64,000 nucleotides of DNA. Origin: Hyphomicrobiales bacterium. GTDB lineage: Bacteria; Pseudomonadota; Alphaproteobacteria; Rhizobiales; Devosiaceae. Below the pieces are notes generated by a model. The model saw only the letters and a list, made by a program, of their open reading frames with translations, had not been told where the DNA came from and did no database searches. Where the stretch lies: NCBI GenBank assembly GCA_004144345.1, contig SEEL01000013.1:1-64000 (forward strand). Direction: 5' to 3'. A program made the position numbers and the translations under genes. Below, piece after piece: positions 8,280 through 17,219 of the stretch; position 1 is the first letter of the stretch; each line of letters opens with the position of its first letter.

Positions 8280-10151
8280 GTGGGGGCAGCGTCACTTGTC
8301 TTCGTCCGAGCCAGATATCGGTTTGTTGCGCGCAATTCTCGCCGAGAACTGCGCCAGCGAAATTGTGGCCGGGCGACATCTCGCGGCCGCGGCCGGTCTT
8401 GGCATGGAGCCGCTCGACTATTGTGCGCATCAGTTCGGGCTGGCAATAGCCTGGTGTGGCGGCGGGCGGCGCAATGGGCGGGCTATGGCTATGCCGGCGC
8501 CCTGCCCTCGCATCCGGCGCTGCCTTCGCGACCGACCGACCATCTCGACCGGCTGGGAGAACGACGCAGCCTGAGGCTCGCGGCGCTGGGGCAGGATCTA
8601 TTGTTCGTCGCGCCGGATTTCGCGCAAGTGATGGCGCTCGCGGCATCGCGCACCGACGAGCTGGCGAAGCGGGTGCGGTTTGCGCCGCCCGAGGCGATCG
8701 AGGCGGCGGCGGCGCGGCTCGCGAGCGGCCAATTGATGGACGCAGCGCGGCAGCGGGTGACGCAGCTCTGGCCGCGGGCCTCGGCGGCAACGGCGCTGAC
8801 GCTCGGGGCGCGGCTCGGCTTTGTGCTGGGGTTCGCGGCGCTGATGCTGCTGGTGATGGCGGCGGGGCTGCTGTGGCGGGAAGGGCTGGTGCCGGTCGTG
8901 GCGCTGCTGCTGATGGCGCCGGGGATCATGCGGCTGATGGCGGCATGGCCGGGCGCGGCGCCTCCCATTGCGGTGCCGCTCAAGGACAGTGAACTGCCGC
9001 TCTATACAGTGCTCATTCCGCTGCGCGACGAAGCGCAGATGGTGCCGATGCTGAAGCGGGCGATGCTCGATATCGACTATCCGCCGCACCGGCTGGACAT
9101 CAAATTCGTGGTCGAGGCGAAGAGCCCGGAGACGGTGGCGGCAGTGGAGTTGGCGCTGGACGATCCGCGCTTTCGCATGGTGGTGGTGCCGCAGGGGGCG
9201 CCGCATACCAAGCCCAAGGCGATCGACTATGCGCTGCCGCTGGCGCGGGGCGAGTATCTCGTCGTCTACGATGCCGAGGATGTACCGGCGCCGGACCAGT
9301 TGCGGCTCGCGGCGGCGCGCTTTGCGGCGGACCCGGAACTGGCGTGCCTCCAGGCGGAGCTGGTGCCGGAGAATGCGCATGAGAATGTGCTGACGGCGCT
9401 GTTTGCCGGCGAATATGCGGGGCTGTTCGGGCGGCTGCTGCCGGCGCTGGCGCGCTGGGGACTGCCGGTGCCGCTGGGCGGGACGAGCAACCATTTTCGT
9501 ACGCAAATCCTGCGCGAACTCGGCGGCTGGGATGCGTTCAACGTCACCGAGGATGCCGATCTTGGCGTGCGCCTCGCGCGGCGCGGTTTGCGGGCCGAGA
9601 CCTTTGCCAGCCGCACCTATGAGGAGGCGCCGCTCGACATCCGCTCATGGATGGCGCAGCGGACGCGCTGGATGAAGGGCTGGATGCAGACCTTTATCGT
9701 GCACAATCGCGCGCCGCTGCTGTTCCTCCGCGACATCGGCTGGCGTGGGTTCCTCGGCTTTCAGGTGCTGGTGGGCGGGATGATCCTGTCGTCGCTGCTG
9801 CATACGCTGTTCATTGGCGTGCTGCTGGCTCGGCTGATGACCGAGGGCGCAATCGGGCTGGTGCCGCAGGACTGGCTCGACTGGTTCGCGGTGGGCATTC
9901 TGGCTACCGGCTATGGCGGGGCGTTCGCGGTGGTGCTCAGCGGGCTGATCCACCAGCGGGCATACCATCTGATCCCGGCGCAGACTGTATTACCGTTCTA
10001 CTGGATCCTGCATTCGATCGCGGCGATCTATGCGGCGCGCGAACTGATCACAAGGCCGATGCATTGGGCCAAGACCCGGCATGGCGTGACGCGGGTGACG
10101 CGCGGCGGGGCGACCGCCGGCGTCGCCAGACTCAGGCCGCGTACCGGCTGA
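8280..10151 (+). CDS. GT2-family membrane glycosyltransferase, N-terminus apparently frameshifted
   Basis: A processive-type glycosyltransferase with the cellulose-synthase-like order: nucleotide-sugar-binding DxD region (YDAEDVPAP, about residue 331), GGTSNHFR, the acid EDADLG (about 424) and QRTRWMKGW (about 460). Two membrane segments precede the catalytic domain and several follow. It probably polymerises or transfers an exopolysaccharide sugar. The first ~60 residues of this frame look random. In contrast the +1 frame at about 8296-8450 encodes LRAILAENCASEIVAGRHLA and MEPLDYCAHQFGLAIA, which resembles the N-terminal domain of these enzymes. A one-base loss near 8440-8470 would explain this, so the true start is uncertain. 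The 3' end overlaps convergent dadA by 20 bp. Confidence 0.8.
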   Translation: MGAASLVFVRARYRFVARNSRRELRQRNCGRATSRGRGRSWHGAARLLCASVRAGNSLVWRRAAQWAGYGYAGALPSHPALPSRPTDHLDRLGERRSLRLAALGQDLLFVAPDFAQVMALAASRTDELAKRVRFAPPEAIEAAAARLASGQLMDAARQRVTQLWPRASAATALTLGARLGFVLGFAALMLLVMAAGLLWREGLVPVVALLLMAPGIMRLMAAWPGAAPPIAVPLKDSELPLYTVLIPLRDEAQMVPMLKRAMLDIDYPPHRLDIKFVVEAKSPETVAAVELALDDPRFRMVVVPQGAPHTKPKAIDYALPLARGEYLVVYDAEDVPAPDQLRLAAARFAADPELACLQAELVPENAHENVLTALFAGEYAGLFGRLLPALARWGLPVPLGGTSNHFRTQILRELGGWDAFNVTEDADLGVRLARRGLRAETFASRTYEEAPLDIRSWMAQRTRWMKGWMQTFIVHNRAPLLFLRDIGWRGFLGFQVLVGGMILSSLLHTLFIGVLLARLMTEGAIGLVPQDWLDWFAVGILATGYGGAFAVVLSGLIHQRAYHLIPAQTVLPFYWILHSIAAIYAARELITRPMHWAKTRHGVTRVTRGGATAGVARLRPRTG

Positions 10152-11388
10152 GGCCGAGGTCGGAGGTATCGATGTCGGGCTTGGTGCCCGAGATGAGGTC
10201 GGACAGGACGCGGCCGGAGCCCGCAGCCATGGTCCAGCCCAGCGTGCCGTGGCCGGTGCTCAGATAGAAATTGTCGAACTTGGCCTTGCCGATGACCGGC
10301 GTGCCATCCGGAGTCATGGGGCGGAGGCCGCACCAGAAACTGGCCTTCGACAGATCACCGGCCTTGGGGAAGAGATCGCGCAGCGAGCGGTCGAGCGGGC
10401 CGCGGCGATGCGGCCTGAGCGTCATGTCCCAGCCGGCGATTTCGGCGGTGCCGCCGACGCGGATGCGGTCGTTGAAGCGGGTGGTCGCGACCTTGTAGGT
10501 CTCATCCATGATGGTCGAGAGCGGCGCGACGGATTCGTCGGTGATCGGCACCGTCAGCGAATAGCCCTTGATGGGATAGACCGGCAGGCGGATGCCGAGC
10601 GGCGCGACGAGGAGCGGCGTGTAGCTGCCCATGGCGCCGACATAGGTGTCGGCGGTGAGGACACCACGGCTGGTACGCACGCCGGTGACCTTGTCGCCAG
10701 CGGTTTCGATGCCGTCGACCGTGGTGCCGAAATGGAAGACGACTCCGGCTTCGCGCGCCAGCTTCTCCATACCCTCGGTGAACATCTTGCAGTCGCCGGT
10801 GTCGTCATCGGGCAGCCGCAGCGCGCCGACGAAGGGCACCTGCGCGGTGGCGAGACCGGGTTCGGCGGCAAGGCAGCCGGCGGGGTCGAGCACTTCGTAG
10901 CGCACGCCATACTGTTTCAGCACTTCGACGTCGCCATGGATGTGGTCGAGCTGCGCCTGGGTGCGGAACAGCTGCAAGGTGCCCTGCTCGCGGCCGTCAA
11001 AGGCGAGGCCGGGCAACTGGCGCAGTTCGACCATGCGCTCGTTCGAATATTCCGCGAGGCGCACCATGCGCGATTTGTTGATGGCGTAAGCGCGCTCGGT
11101 GCAATTGCCGAGCAGGCGCAGGCCCCAGATCCACATGCGCGGATCGAGCATCGGGCGGATGACCAGCGGGCCATCGACCATGGTCAGCCATTTGATGGCT
11201 TTCAGCGGAATGCCGGGACCGGCCCAGGGCGAGGCGTAGCCGTAGCTCAACTCGCCGGCATTGCCGAAACTGGTCTCGAGCGCCGGGCCGGGCTGACGAT
11301 CGACGACCGTCACCTCATGGCCGGCTTTGGCGAGGTAATAGGCCGAGGTCGTGCCGATGACGCCGGCGCCGAGGATAAGGATTTTCAT
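10132..11388 (-). CDS. dadA: D-amino acid dehydrogenase
   Basis: 418 residues with an N-terminal FAD-binding motif (ILGAGVIGTTSAYYLAKAG) and the DadA signature ETSFGNAGELSYGYASPWAGPG. Near the C-terminus are WCGLRPMTPDGTPVIG and TGHGTLGWTM, typical of this family. It oxidises D-amino acids to keto acids and ammonia at the membrane. It lies 55 bp downstream of the uronate-dehydrogenase-like gene on the same strand and could be its last operon member. Related flavoproteins of other specificity cannot be excluded. Confidence 0.88.
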   Translation of the reverse strand: MKILILGAGVIGTTSAYYLAKAGHEVTVVDRQPGPALETSFGNAGELSYGYASPWAGPGIPLKAIKWLTMVDGPLVIRPMLDPRMWIWGLRLLGNCTERAYAINKSRMVRLAEYSNERMVELRQLPGLAFDGREQGTLQLFRTQAQLDHIHGDVEVLKQYGVRYEVLDPAGCLAAEPGLATAQVPFVGALRLPDDDTGDCKMFTEGMEKLAREAGVVFHFGTTVDGIETAGDKVTGVRTSRGVLTADTYVGAMGSYTPLLVAPLGIRLPVYPIKGYSLTVPITDESVAPLSTIMDETYKVATTRFNDRIRVGGTAEIAGWDMTLRPHRRGPLDRSLRDLFPKAGDLSKASFWCGLRPMTPDGTPVIGKAKFDNFYLSTGHGTLGWTMAAGSGRVLSDLISGTKPDIDTSDLGLSRYAA

Positions 11389-11443
11389 GGACAGAGACAG
11401 TGCTGTGTTTTGACCAAACGGTCAATATCGCCGAAAGTGGGGA

Positions 11444-12256
11444 TCAGGGCTCGACCAGGTCGAAGCTTTCGTTGAGCCACTGGCCCGGCACGATCCGCTT
11501 GTCGCGGGCGATGCGATCCATCTCGCGGTGGGCGTCGGTGATGACGGGCACGGCGTGATCGAGCGGCACATAGCCGATGATTTCGCGCGCATGCTCGAGG
11601 TCCCAGCGCATGCCTTGATTGGCGGAGACGAGATTGATCGCGGCGAAGCCGAAGGGCGGTGCCTCGATGGCGCGCTCGGCCGCCTGGTTCATGTCGCGGT
11701 TGGAGAGCCACATGGACTGGCCCCATTCGCCAATCAGCATATGCGCGCCGGGCAGGTTTTCGCCGCGCTGGAAATAGCCGATGCGCAGCGCGAGGAAATC
11801 GGCACCGGTCGCCTCGGCAAAGCCGCGGCCCAGTTCTTCGCCCATGAGCTTCGAAATGCCATAGGGGCTGAGCGGCGCGGGCGGCATGTCGGTGGTGACC
11901 AGTCCGGTGCCGAAGCGATAGCCGAGCATCACCTGGTTGGTGCTGGCGAAGATGACACGACGGATCTTCGCGTCGCGCGCGGCGCGCAGCACATGCTGGG
12001 TGCCGCCGACATTGTCGCGGAGCGCACTGGCCCAGGGCGCGTGGCCGTTCGGATTGCCGGCAAAGTGGAGCACGGTGTCGACGCCCGCGAAATGCTTCAC
12101 CCAGGCGTCGTCATAGTCGCCGAAATCGGCGGCGATGATGCCATCGCCACCGGCGCGGTCGAGCAGGCGCAGTTCATAGCCAAGCGACCGCAGATGTGCC
12201 GAGACCTTGGCGCCGACATTGCCGGCGGCGCCCGTGACCAGAATTACGCGGCTCAC
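11444..12256 (-). CDS. uronate dehydrogenase-like NAD-dependent SDR/epimerase family protein
   Basis: A 270-residue extended SDR. The Rossmann motif is GAAGNVG (9-15), and the catalytic residues are Ser105 (FASTNQV), Tyr132 and Lys136 (SPYGISK). The ASTNQ segment resembles the SSNH of uronate dehydrogenases, which oxidise galacturonate or glucuronate to aldarolactones. Its start overlaps the mannonate dehydratase stop by ATGA, which supports a role in uronic acid breakdown. The precise substrate is inference. Confidence 0.8.
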   Translation of the reverse strand: MSRVILVTGAAGNVGAKVSAHLRSLGYELRLLDRAGGDGIIAADFGDYDDAWVKHFAGVDTVLHFAGNPNGHAPWASALRDNVGGTQHVLRAARDAKIRRVIFASTNQVMLGYRFGTGLVTTDMPPAPLSPYGISKLMGEELGRGFAEATGADFLALRIGYFQRGENLPGAHMLIGEWGQSMWLSNRDMNQAAERAIEAPPFGFAAINLVSANQGMRWDLEHAREIIGYVPLDHAVPVITDAHREMDRIARDKRIVPGQWLNESFDLVEP

Positions 12257-13305
12257 TTATTCATCCCTAGATAGTCACCCATGCGAAGCAGGCCCTGCAT
12301 ATAGCCGATGGCGTGGGCGCGTCCACGGTGGTTCCAGTCGCTGTCACCATCCATCTTGGGCACATGGTCGTCGAGCAGGAAGCCGTCGAAGCCATTGCGG
12401 GCGAGCAGCACCATGGCTTCGGCCGGATCGTAATTGCCGTCGCCGATGAAGCATTCGGTGAAATTGGGCACGGTGCCCTGCACGTCCCGGAAGTGGATGT
12501 AGGCGATGGCGCCCCGGGGGCCGAAATATTCGATCATCTCGCGCACGTTCACGGCGCCGCCGGGCATCTCCGAACAGCAGCCCAGGCAGAGATCGAGCGC
12601 CCAGGATGAACTGCCCCCGGCCAGCTCGAGAGCGTGCTTGAAGCCCCAGGGCCGGTAGAACAGCCGCGCCACGCCACCCAGCATCGGCACCGGCGGATCG
12701 TCGGGATGAAGCGCGAGGCGCAGCCCCTCGTCCTCGGCGACGGGGATCACCGCCTTGATGAAGTAGTCGTAGTTGGCCCACATCTGCTCTTCGGTGATGA
12801 CCGGGCCATCCTTGGCGAAGACTGGCATGGCGGACTGGCGGCGGAGCATGGTCGGCGTGAAGCCGCGCATCGCATCGACATCATCGGCGAGGGTATCGAC
12901 GACGGCCATGTCGAACTGGCGGGCCAGCGCACCGCCACGGGTCGGCGCGGCCTGGTTGGTGGTCCACACCGAATTGGGCATGAAGTGATAGCCGAGGACG
13001 GGGATGCCGGCGCGGGCGACCGCCCGCATGGTGGCGATGTAGTTCTCGATCTGCTCGTCGCGGCCGGCGGCGCCGGTCATCACCTTGTCGTAGAAATGCA
13101 CGGGCACATTCTCGATGGCCTCGAATTTGAGGCCATAGGCTTCGACCTTGTCGACCAGCGCGCGAACGTCCGCCTCTTCCCAGCGCGCGTCGCCGGGCAG
13201 CTTCGGATTGTTCATCTGCAGGCTGGTGGTGCCGATCTGCTGGGCAAACCGCAGCCGCTCCTCGGTCAGATCATGGAACTGACCGATGCCGACGCGAATC
13301 TTCAT
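12253..13305 (-). CDS. uxuA: mannonate dehydratase
   Basis: 350 residues of the UxuA TIM-barrel family, which dehydrates D-mannonate to 2-keto-3-deoxygluconate. Visible family motifs are FEAIENVPVH, GYHFMPNSVW, LALHPDDPPVPMLGG, the cysteine-containing LCLGCCSEMPG and FLLDDHVPKMDGD, which together supply the metal ligands. It is the first gene of an operon with the uronate-dehydrogenase-like SDR and perhaps dadA. It is divergent from a binding protein and fused permease that may import the uronide. It is slightly shorter than the E. coli enzyme, as in other alphaproteobacteria. Confidence 0.88.
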   Translation of the reverse strand: MKIRVGIGQFHDLTEERLRFAQQIGTTSLQMNNPKLPGDARWEEADVRALVDKVEAYGLKFEAIENVPVHFYDKVMTGAAGRDEQIENYIATMRAVARAGIPVLGYHFMPNSVWTTNQAAPTRGGALARQFDMAVVDTLADDVDAMRGFTPTMLRRQSAMPVFAKDGPVITEEQMWANYDYFIKAVIPVAEDEGLRLALHPDDPPVPMLGGVARLFYRPWGFKHALELAGGSSSWALDLCLGCCSEMPGGAVNVREMIEYFGPRGAIAYIHFRDVQGTVPNFTECFIGDGNYDPAEAMVLLARNGFDGFLLDDHVPKMDGDSDWNHRGRAHAIGYMQGLLRMGDYLGMNK

Positions 13306-13379
13306 TTTCCCCTCCGACGGCGTCGCCGCCCGTTTTTCCTGGCGGGAGCGTAGCGGCGAAGTGCCGGGATGTCACCGAA

Positions 13380-13434
13380 AGCGGTCCGTTCACACAGCTG
13401 TGTTCACAGTGAAAGACGTACCTCACGGACCGCT
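13380..13434. promoter_or_regulatory. 10-bp inverted repeat enclosing a 12-bp palindrome
   Basis: AGCGGTCCGT at 13380-13389 is matched by ACGGACCGCT at 13425-13434. Between them is the perfect palindrome ACACAGCTGTGT (13392-13403). A further inverted pair, ACGTACCTCA (13416-13425) and TGAGGTACGT (13524-13533), overlaps this region. It lies between divergent operons and probably holds protein-binding sites. Confidence 0.5.
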
Positions 13435-13460
13435 AAGTGTTTGATATGAACGTTAATGAT

Positions 13461-13472
13461 GAAAGCGCTTTC
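13461..13472. promoter_or_regulatory. LacI-family-type operator GAAAGCGCTTTC
   Basis: A perfect 12-bp palindrome with a central CG, the classic form of LacI/GalR-family operators. It sits 149 bp before the binding-protein start and 156 bp from uxuA, so it could control both. No LacI gene is adjacent. The 314-bp gap 13306-13619 otherwise shows only the repeats noted here, and TGTTGCAACA at 13533-13542. Confidence 0.55.
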
Positions 13473-13619
13473 TTTGTAAGCACTGCTGGAATCTCAAAGT
13501 GTTACGAAAGATGCGCCGGAGTCTGAGGTACGTGTTGCAACATGCGATCTTTTCCGACTAGGTTTCCGCATGGCGACAAGGAGGACGTCGCTATTAAAAG
13601 TCTTTGAGGGAGGACAATA

Positions 13620-15011
13620 ATGACCGACTGGAAGATCAGCCGCCGTAGCCTGCTGGCAGGCTCAGCCGCTCTGGGCGCAGGCGCCCTGATGGGTGGCCCC
13701 GCGCTGGCGCAGGACAAGCCGCCGGAGCTCGATCTGCCGCAGGGCGCGGCCGGCAAGCTGACGGTAATTCACCGCACAGAGTATTTTGAAGAAGCGCAGA
13801 CGATGTTCCGGGACACCGTCTCGGCCTTCGCCAAGACCAACAATGTCGAGCTCGATATCTCGACGACCAATCCGGAATCGTTCGGCGACTTCCTGGGCAA
13901 GATGACCGCCGCGGTGCGCGCCAACAATCCGCCCGACTTCGCCTACACGACCAACGTGTCGGTGTCGCAGATGCATGCGCTCGACATCGCCGAGGACGTC
14001 ACCGACGTCGTCGAAGAGGCGATCAAGCGCTATGGCAACATCATGCCGGGCATCAATGCCGAAGTGAACGGCAAGATCGACGGCAAATGGTGGTCGATCC
14101 CCTACATTGCCGCGACCACCTCGTTCATGGTGCGCGGCGACAAGCTGAAGGAAAAGGGCATCGATCCGGCGTCGCTCAAGACGCTCAGCGACCGGCGCGA
14201 AGCGGCGCTAGCGATGTCGAGCCCGGACTTCTACGGCTGGGGTCTCACGCCCAACCAGTCCGGCGACGGTTACGGCTTCCTCGTGGCAGTGGTGCAGGCG
14301 TTCGGCGGTCATTTCACCGACGAGACCGGCCAGATCATCACCTGGAACTCGCCCGAGACGATTGCCGCCTATGAGTGGCTGGCGGAAACCTATGACCGCA
14401 ACGGCAAATATGCCGCCGCGCTGCCGCCGGGCGTCGAAAGCTGGAACGATACGGGCAACAACGAAGCCTGGCTTGCCGGCAGCATCGGCTACACGCTCAA
14501 TGCGTTCTCGGTCTATGCCAACGCCAAGCGCAACAACAACCCGGTGTTCCCCAACATCACGCTGCTGCGCGCGCCGACCGCCAACAATGGCGACAGCCGC
14601 GATGGCGGTTTCGTCGGTGGCTGGCTGACCATCTTCAAGAACTCGCAGAACACGGATCTGGCCAAGCAGCTCGCGCTCGAAATGCTGGACCCGAAGAACT
14701 TCACGCCGATGTCGGCGATTGCCGGCGGCCTGTTCATGCCGGCCTACGAGAACCTATGGACGCCGGAACTGCTGGCGGCCGATCCGAACTACGCGATCAT
14801 CAAGGAACAGGTCAGCGTGACCAACCCGTTCCTCGGCGAAACGTGGCCGGCGAAGCCCGCACCGCAGTTCGGCGCCATCCGTGCGCAGGGCCTTGTGGAG
14901 CAGTCCATCGGCAACGCCATCGCCAAGCGCATGTCGGCGGCGGACGCCGTGGCCGATGCTCACAACAAGCTGGTCCAGCTGTTCGAAGAAGGCGGCATCC
15001 TGCAGCCGTAA
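13620..15011 (+). CDS. family 1 extracellular solute-binding protein (sugar ABC importer), Tat-type signal
   Basis: A 463-residue periplasmic binding protein of the MalE/UgpB class. It starts with a twin-arginine leader (ISRRSLLAG then a hydrophobic run to ALAQD), which suggests export in folded form. Body motifs include FGDFLGKMTAAVRANNPPDF and WWSIPYIAATTSFMVRGDKL. It is followed by a fused permease, and together they form a sugar importer that lacks its own ATPase. Divergence from uxuA and a uronate-dehydrogenase-like gene suggests a uronide substrate; this is inference. A Shine-Dalgarno (GGGAGGA) precedes the ATG. Confidence 0.9.
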   Translation: MTDWKISRRSLLAGSAALGAGALMGGPALAQDKPPELDLPQGAAGKLTVIHRTEYFEEAQTMFRDTVSAFAKTNNVELDISTTNPESFGDFLGKMTAAVRANNPPDFAYTTNVSVSQMHALDIAEDVTDVVEEAIKRYGNIMPGINAEVNGKIDGKWWSIPYIAATTSFMVRGDKLKEKGIDPASLKTLSDRREAALAMSSPDFYGWGLTPNQSGDGYGFLVAVVQAFGGHFTDETGQIITWNSPETIAAYEWLAETYDRNGKYAAALPPGVESWNDTGNNEAWLAGSIGYTLNAFSVYANAKRNNNPVFPNITLLRAPTANNGDSRDGGFVGGWLTIFKNSQNTDLAKQLALEMLDPKNFTPMSAIAGGLFMPAYENLWTPELLAADPNYAIIKEQVSVTNPFLGETWPAKPAPQFGAIRAQGLVEQSIGNAIAKRMSAADAVADAHNKLVQLFEEGGILQP

Positions 15012-15027
15012 GTCTGGTTCCACGGAC

Positions 15028-15092
15028 GGGGCAGCCAGTGGCTGCCCCCCGCACCGGCTCCGGTCCGCGCCGACTCCTCCGGCGCGGACCGG
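15028..15092 (+). promoter_or_regulatory. two tandem hairpins between binding protein and permease
   Basis: First stem GGGGCAGCC/GGCTGCCCC at 15028-15036 and 15040-15048. The second is a perfect 13-bp stem, CCGGTCCGCGCCG at 15060-15072 and its complement at 15080-15092. Neither is followed by a T run. They probably stabilise the binding-protein mRNA or partly stop transcription before the permease. Confidence 0.65.
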
Positions 15093-15130
15093 ATTGGATT
15101 CCCCTTTGACTCGGGCGCCTGCCCCTTGCC

Positions 15131-17092
15131 GTGATGGATGACCGCATGACGATGAACGCAACCCTTGCCTCTCGGGCCCAGCGTGGCGGCTGGCCGCGCG
15201 CCGTCTTCGGCCGCGACTGGAAGGTTGGCTATCTGTTTGTCCTGCCCATGGTGCTGATCATGGGCGGGCTGATCTTCTGGCCGTTCATCGACGCGATCAT
15301 CCTGAGCACCACGGCGTTCAACTTCAACACGGGCGAGACGTTCTCGGTCGGCTTCCGCAATTACCAGCGGCTGCTCAGCAACACCGACTTCATCCTGTCA
15401 CTGCAGAACACGATCACCTTCACCCTCTGGTCGCTGTCGCTCAAATTCGTCATCGGCATGACGCTGGCGCTGATCCTCAACAGCCGCCTGCCCTATCGCA
15501 GCCTGATCAGTGGCATTATGCTATTGCCCTGGATCGTGCCCGAGATCGTTACGGCGCTCGCCTGGCGCAGCATCTACGATCCGCTGTTCGGCGGGCTCAA
15601 CCCGATGCTGCAGGGCGTCGGCGTCATCAACAAACCGCTGGGCTGGCTCAGCGATCCGCACATGGCGATGGGCAGCATCATTTCGGTCAATGTGTGGAAG
15701 GGTATTCCATTCTTCGTGCTGCTGCTGCTGTCGGGCCTCAAGGCGGTCGACAAGGAGCAGCTGGAGGCGGCGGAAGTGGACGGCGCCAATGCGGTGGAAC
15801 GGTTCCGGCACGTGACGCTGCCGAGCCTGCGCTACGTCATCGTGGTGACGCTGTTGCTGTCGTTCATTTCGACCTTCAACCAGTTCGGCCTGCCCTTCCT
15901 GATGACGGGTGGCGGCCCCAGTGGCGCGACCAAGCTCTACGCCATTCTCGCCTATGAAAAGGCGATCGGCTCGCTGCAGTATGGCCCCGGCATTGCCATT
16001 GCCTTCAGCGTGGCGCCGCTGATGGCGCTGCTGATCTGGCTGCTCGCCCGCTTCATGCGGCATGACGACAAGCGCGATGGCACCTCGACCAAGGCGCCCG
16101 GCTTCGGCGACCGGCTGGTGGGGCTCGGCAGCTCGCTGGTGAGCCTCATCGTCGACATCCTGTTCTGGCCGGTGCGCGTGATCTATTCGGGCGTCGAGGC
16201 GCTGATCCGCCAGGTGCGCGTGATAAGCGGACGGGAAGCGGCCCGGCCGATCCTGTCGCCAAGGACGCGCGAAGGCGGCAGCGTGCTCGCGCGGCTGCTG
16301 GTGCTGGTGCCATTCCTCGGCTTCGTGCTGTTCCCGTTCTACTGGATCATCATCACGTCGCTCAAATCCACGCAGCAGATCAGCGAGCGGCGCTCGATCT
16401 TCTGGCCCGAGCCGGCGACCCTCGATCAGTACAACCATCTGCTGACGGGCACGGGCTTTCTCACCTGGCTGATGAACTCGGTGCTGGTGGCCTCGCTCAG
16501 CACGTTCATCTCGGTGGCGCTCGCCTCGCTGGCGGCCTATGCGCTGACGCGGCTGCGCTTCACCGGCGCGGGCACGCTGACCACGCTGCTGCTGATCACC
16601 TATCTGCTGCCCGGCACGCTGCTGTTCATCCCGCTCTACCAGACGCTGACGTCGCTGGGCATCATCAACTCCTATGCGGCGCTGATCCTCACCTATCCGA
16701 CGTTCCTCCTGCCCTTCGCCACCTGGGTCATGATGGGCTATTTCCGCTCCATTCCGGTGGAGCTCGAGGAAGCGGCGATGATCGATGGCGCCAGCCGGTT
16801 CTACATCTTCTGGCGCATCACCCTGCCGCTGGCGGCGCCGGCGCTGCTGTCGGTGACGCTGTTCGCCTTCACCAATGCGTGGAACGAGTTCCTGTTCGCC
16901 TTCGTGTTCATCACCAGCGAGTCGCTGCGCACGCTGCCGATCGGGCTGCAGTCGATGGTGGTGGGCGATATCCTGCCCTGGGGCCGGCTGATGGCGGCGT
17001 CGCTGCTGACCGCGGTGCCGGTGGCCGTGCTCTACATCTACGCCCAGCGCTTCCTCGTCGAGGGCCTGACGGTGGGCGGCGTGAAGGGCTGA
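15131..17092 (+). CDS. fused sugar ABC transporter permease (MalF-like plus MalG-like domains)
   Basis: A 653-residue inner membrane protein joining two permeases that are normally separate. Residues about 25-310 are MalF-like, with coupling helix motif QLEAAEVDGANAVERFRHVTLP shortened by family variation (about 210-232). Residues about 385-653 are MalG-like, with ELEEAAMIDGASRFYIFWR (about 543) and the usual GLTVGGVKG tail. The linker of some 70 residues contains an extra hydrophobic/amphipathic segment. It works with the binding protein upstream; no ATPase gene follows. The start may be the GTG at 15131, the ATG at 15134 or one a few codons later. Confidence 0.9.
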   Translation: MMDDRMTMNATLASRAQRGGWPRAVFGRDWKVGYLFVLPMVLIMGGLIFWPFIDAIILSTTAFNFNTGETFSVGFRNYQRLLSNTDFILSLQNTITFTLWSLSLKFVIGMTLALILNSRLPYRSLISGIMLLPWIVPEIVTALAWRSIYDPLFGGLNPMLQGVGVINKPLGWLSDPHMAMGSIISVNVWKGIPFFVLLLLSGLKAVDKEQLEAAEVDGANAVERFRHVTLPSLRYVIVVTLLLSFISTFNQFGLPFLMTGGGPSGATKLYAILAYEKAIGSLQYGPGIAIAFSVAPLMALLIWLLARFMRHDDKRDGTSTKAPGFGDRLVGLGSSLVSLIVDILFWPVRVIYSGVEALIRQVRVISGREAARPILSPRTREGGSVLARLLVLVPFLGFVLFPFYWIIITSLKSTQQISERRSIFWPEPATLDQYNHLLTGTGFLTWLMNSVLVASLSTFISVALASLAAYALTRLRFTGAGTLTTLLLITYLLPGTLLFIPLYQTLTSLGIINSYAALILTYPTFLLPFATWVMMGYFRSIPVELEEAAMIDGASRFYIFWRITLPLAAPALLSVTLFAFTNAWNEFLFAFVFITSESLRTLPIGLQSMVVGDILPWGRLMAASLLTAVPVAVLYIYAQRFLVEGLTVGGVKG

Positions 17093-17094
17093 GC
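17070..17094 (+). repeat. direct repeat flanking the sulfotransferase segment, copy 1
   Basis: CGGTGGGCGGCGTGAAGGGC plus TGAGC covers the last codons and stop of the fused permease. A near copy, one base shorter, is at 18521-18544, just beyond the sulfotransferase. Confidence 0.6.
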
Positions 17095-17219
17095 TAAGGC
17101 TCGGCCACTGAGGCGGCTCTGCAGCGAGTAGCGGGTCGCCGCTAGTCGCTTGGCCCGCAGAGTGAGCATGGAGATCGCACCCGCTGTAAAAGTCTGACGT
17201 AGCGCCCTATAAGCGCCCT

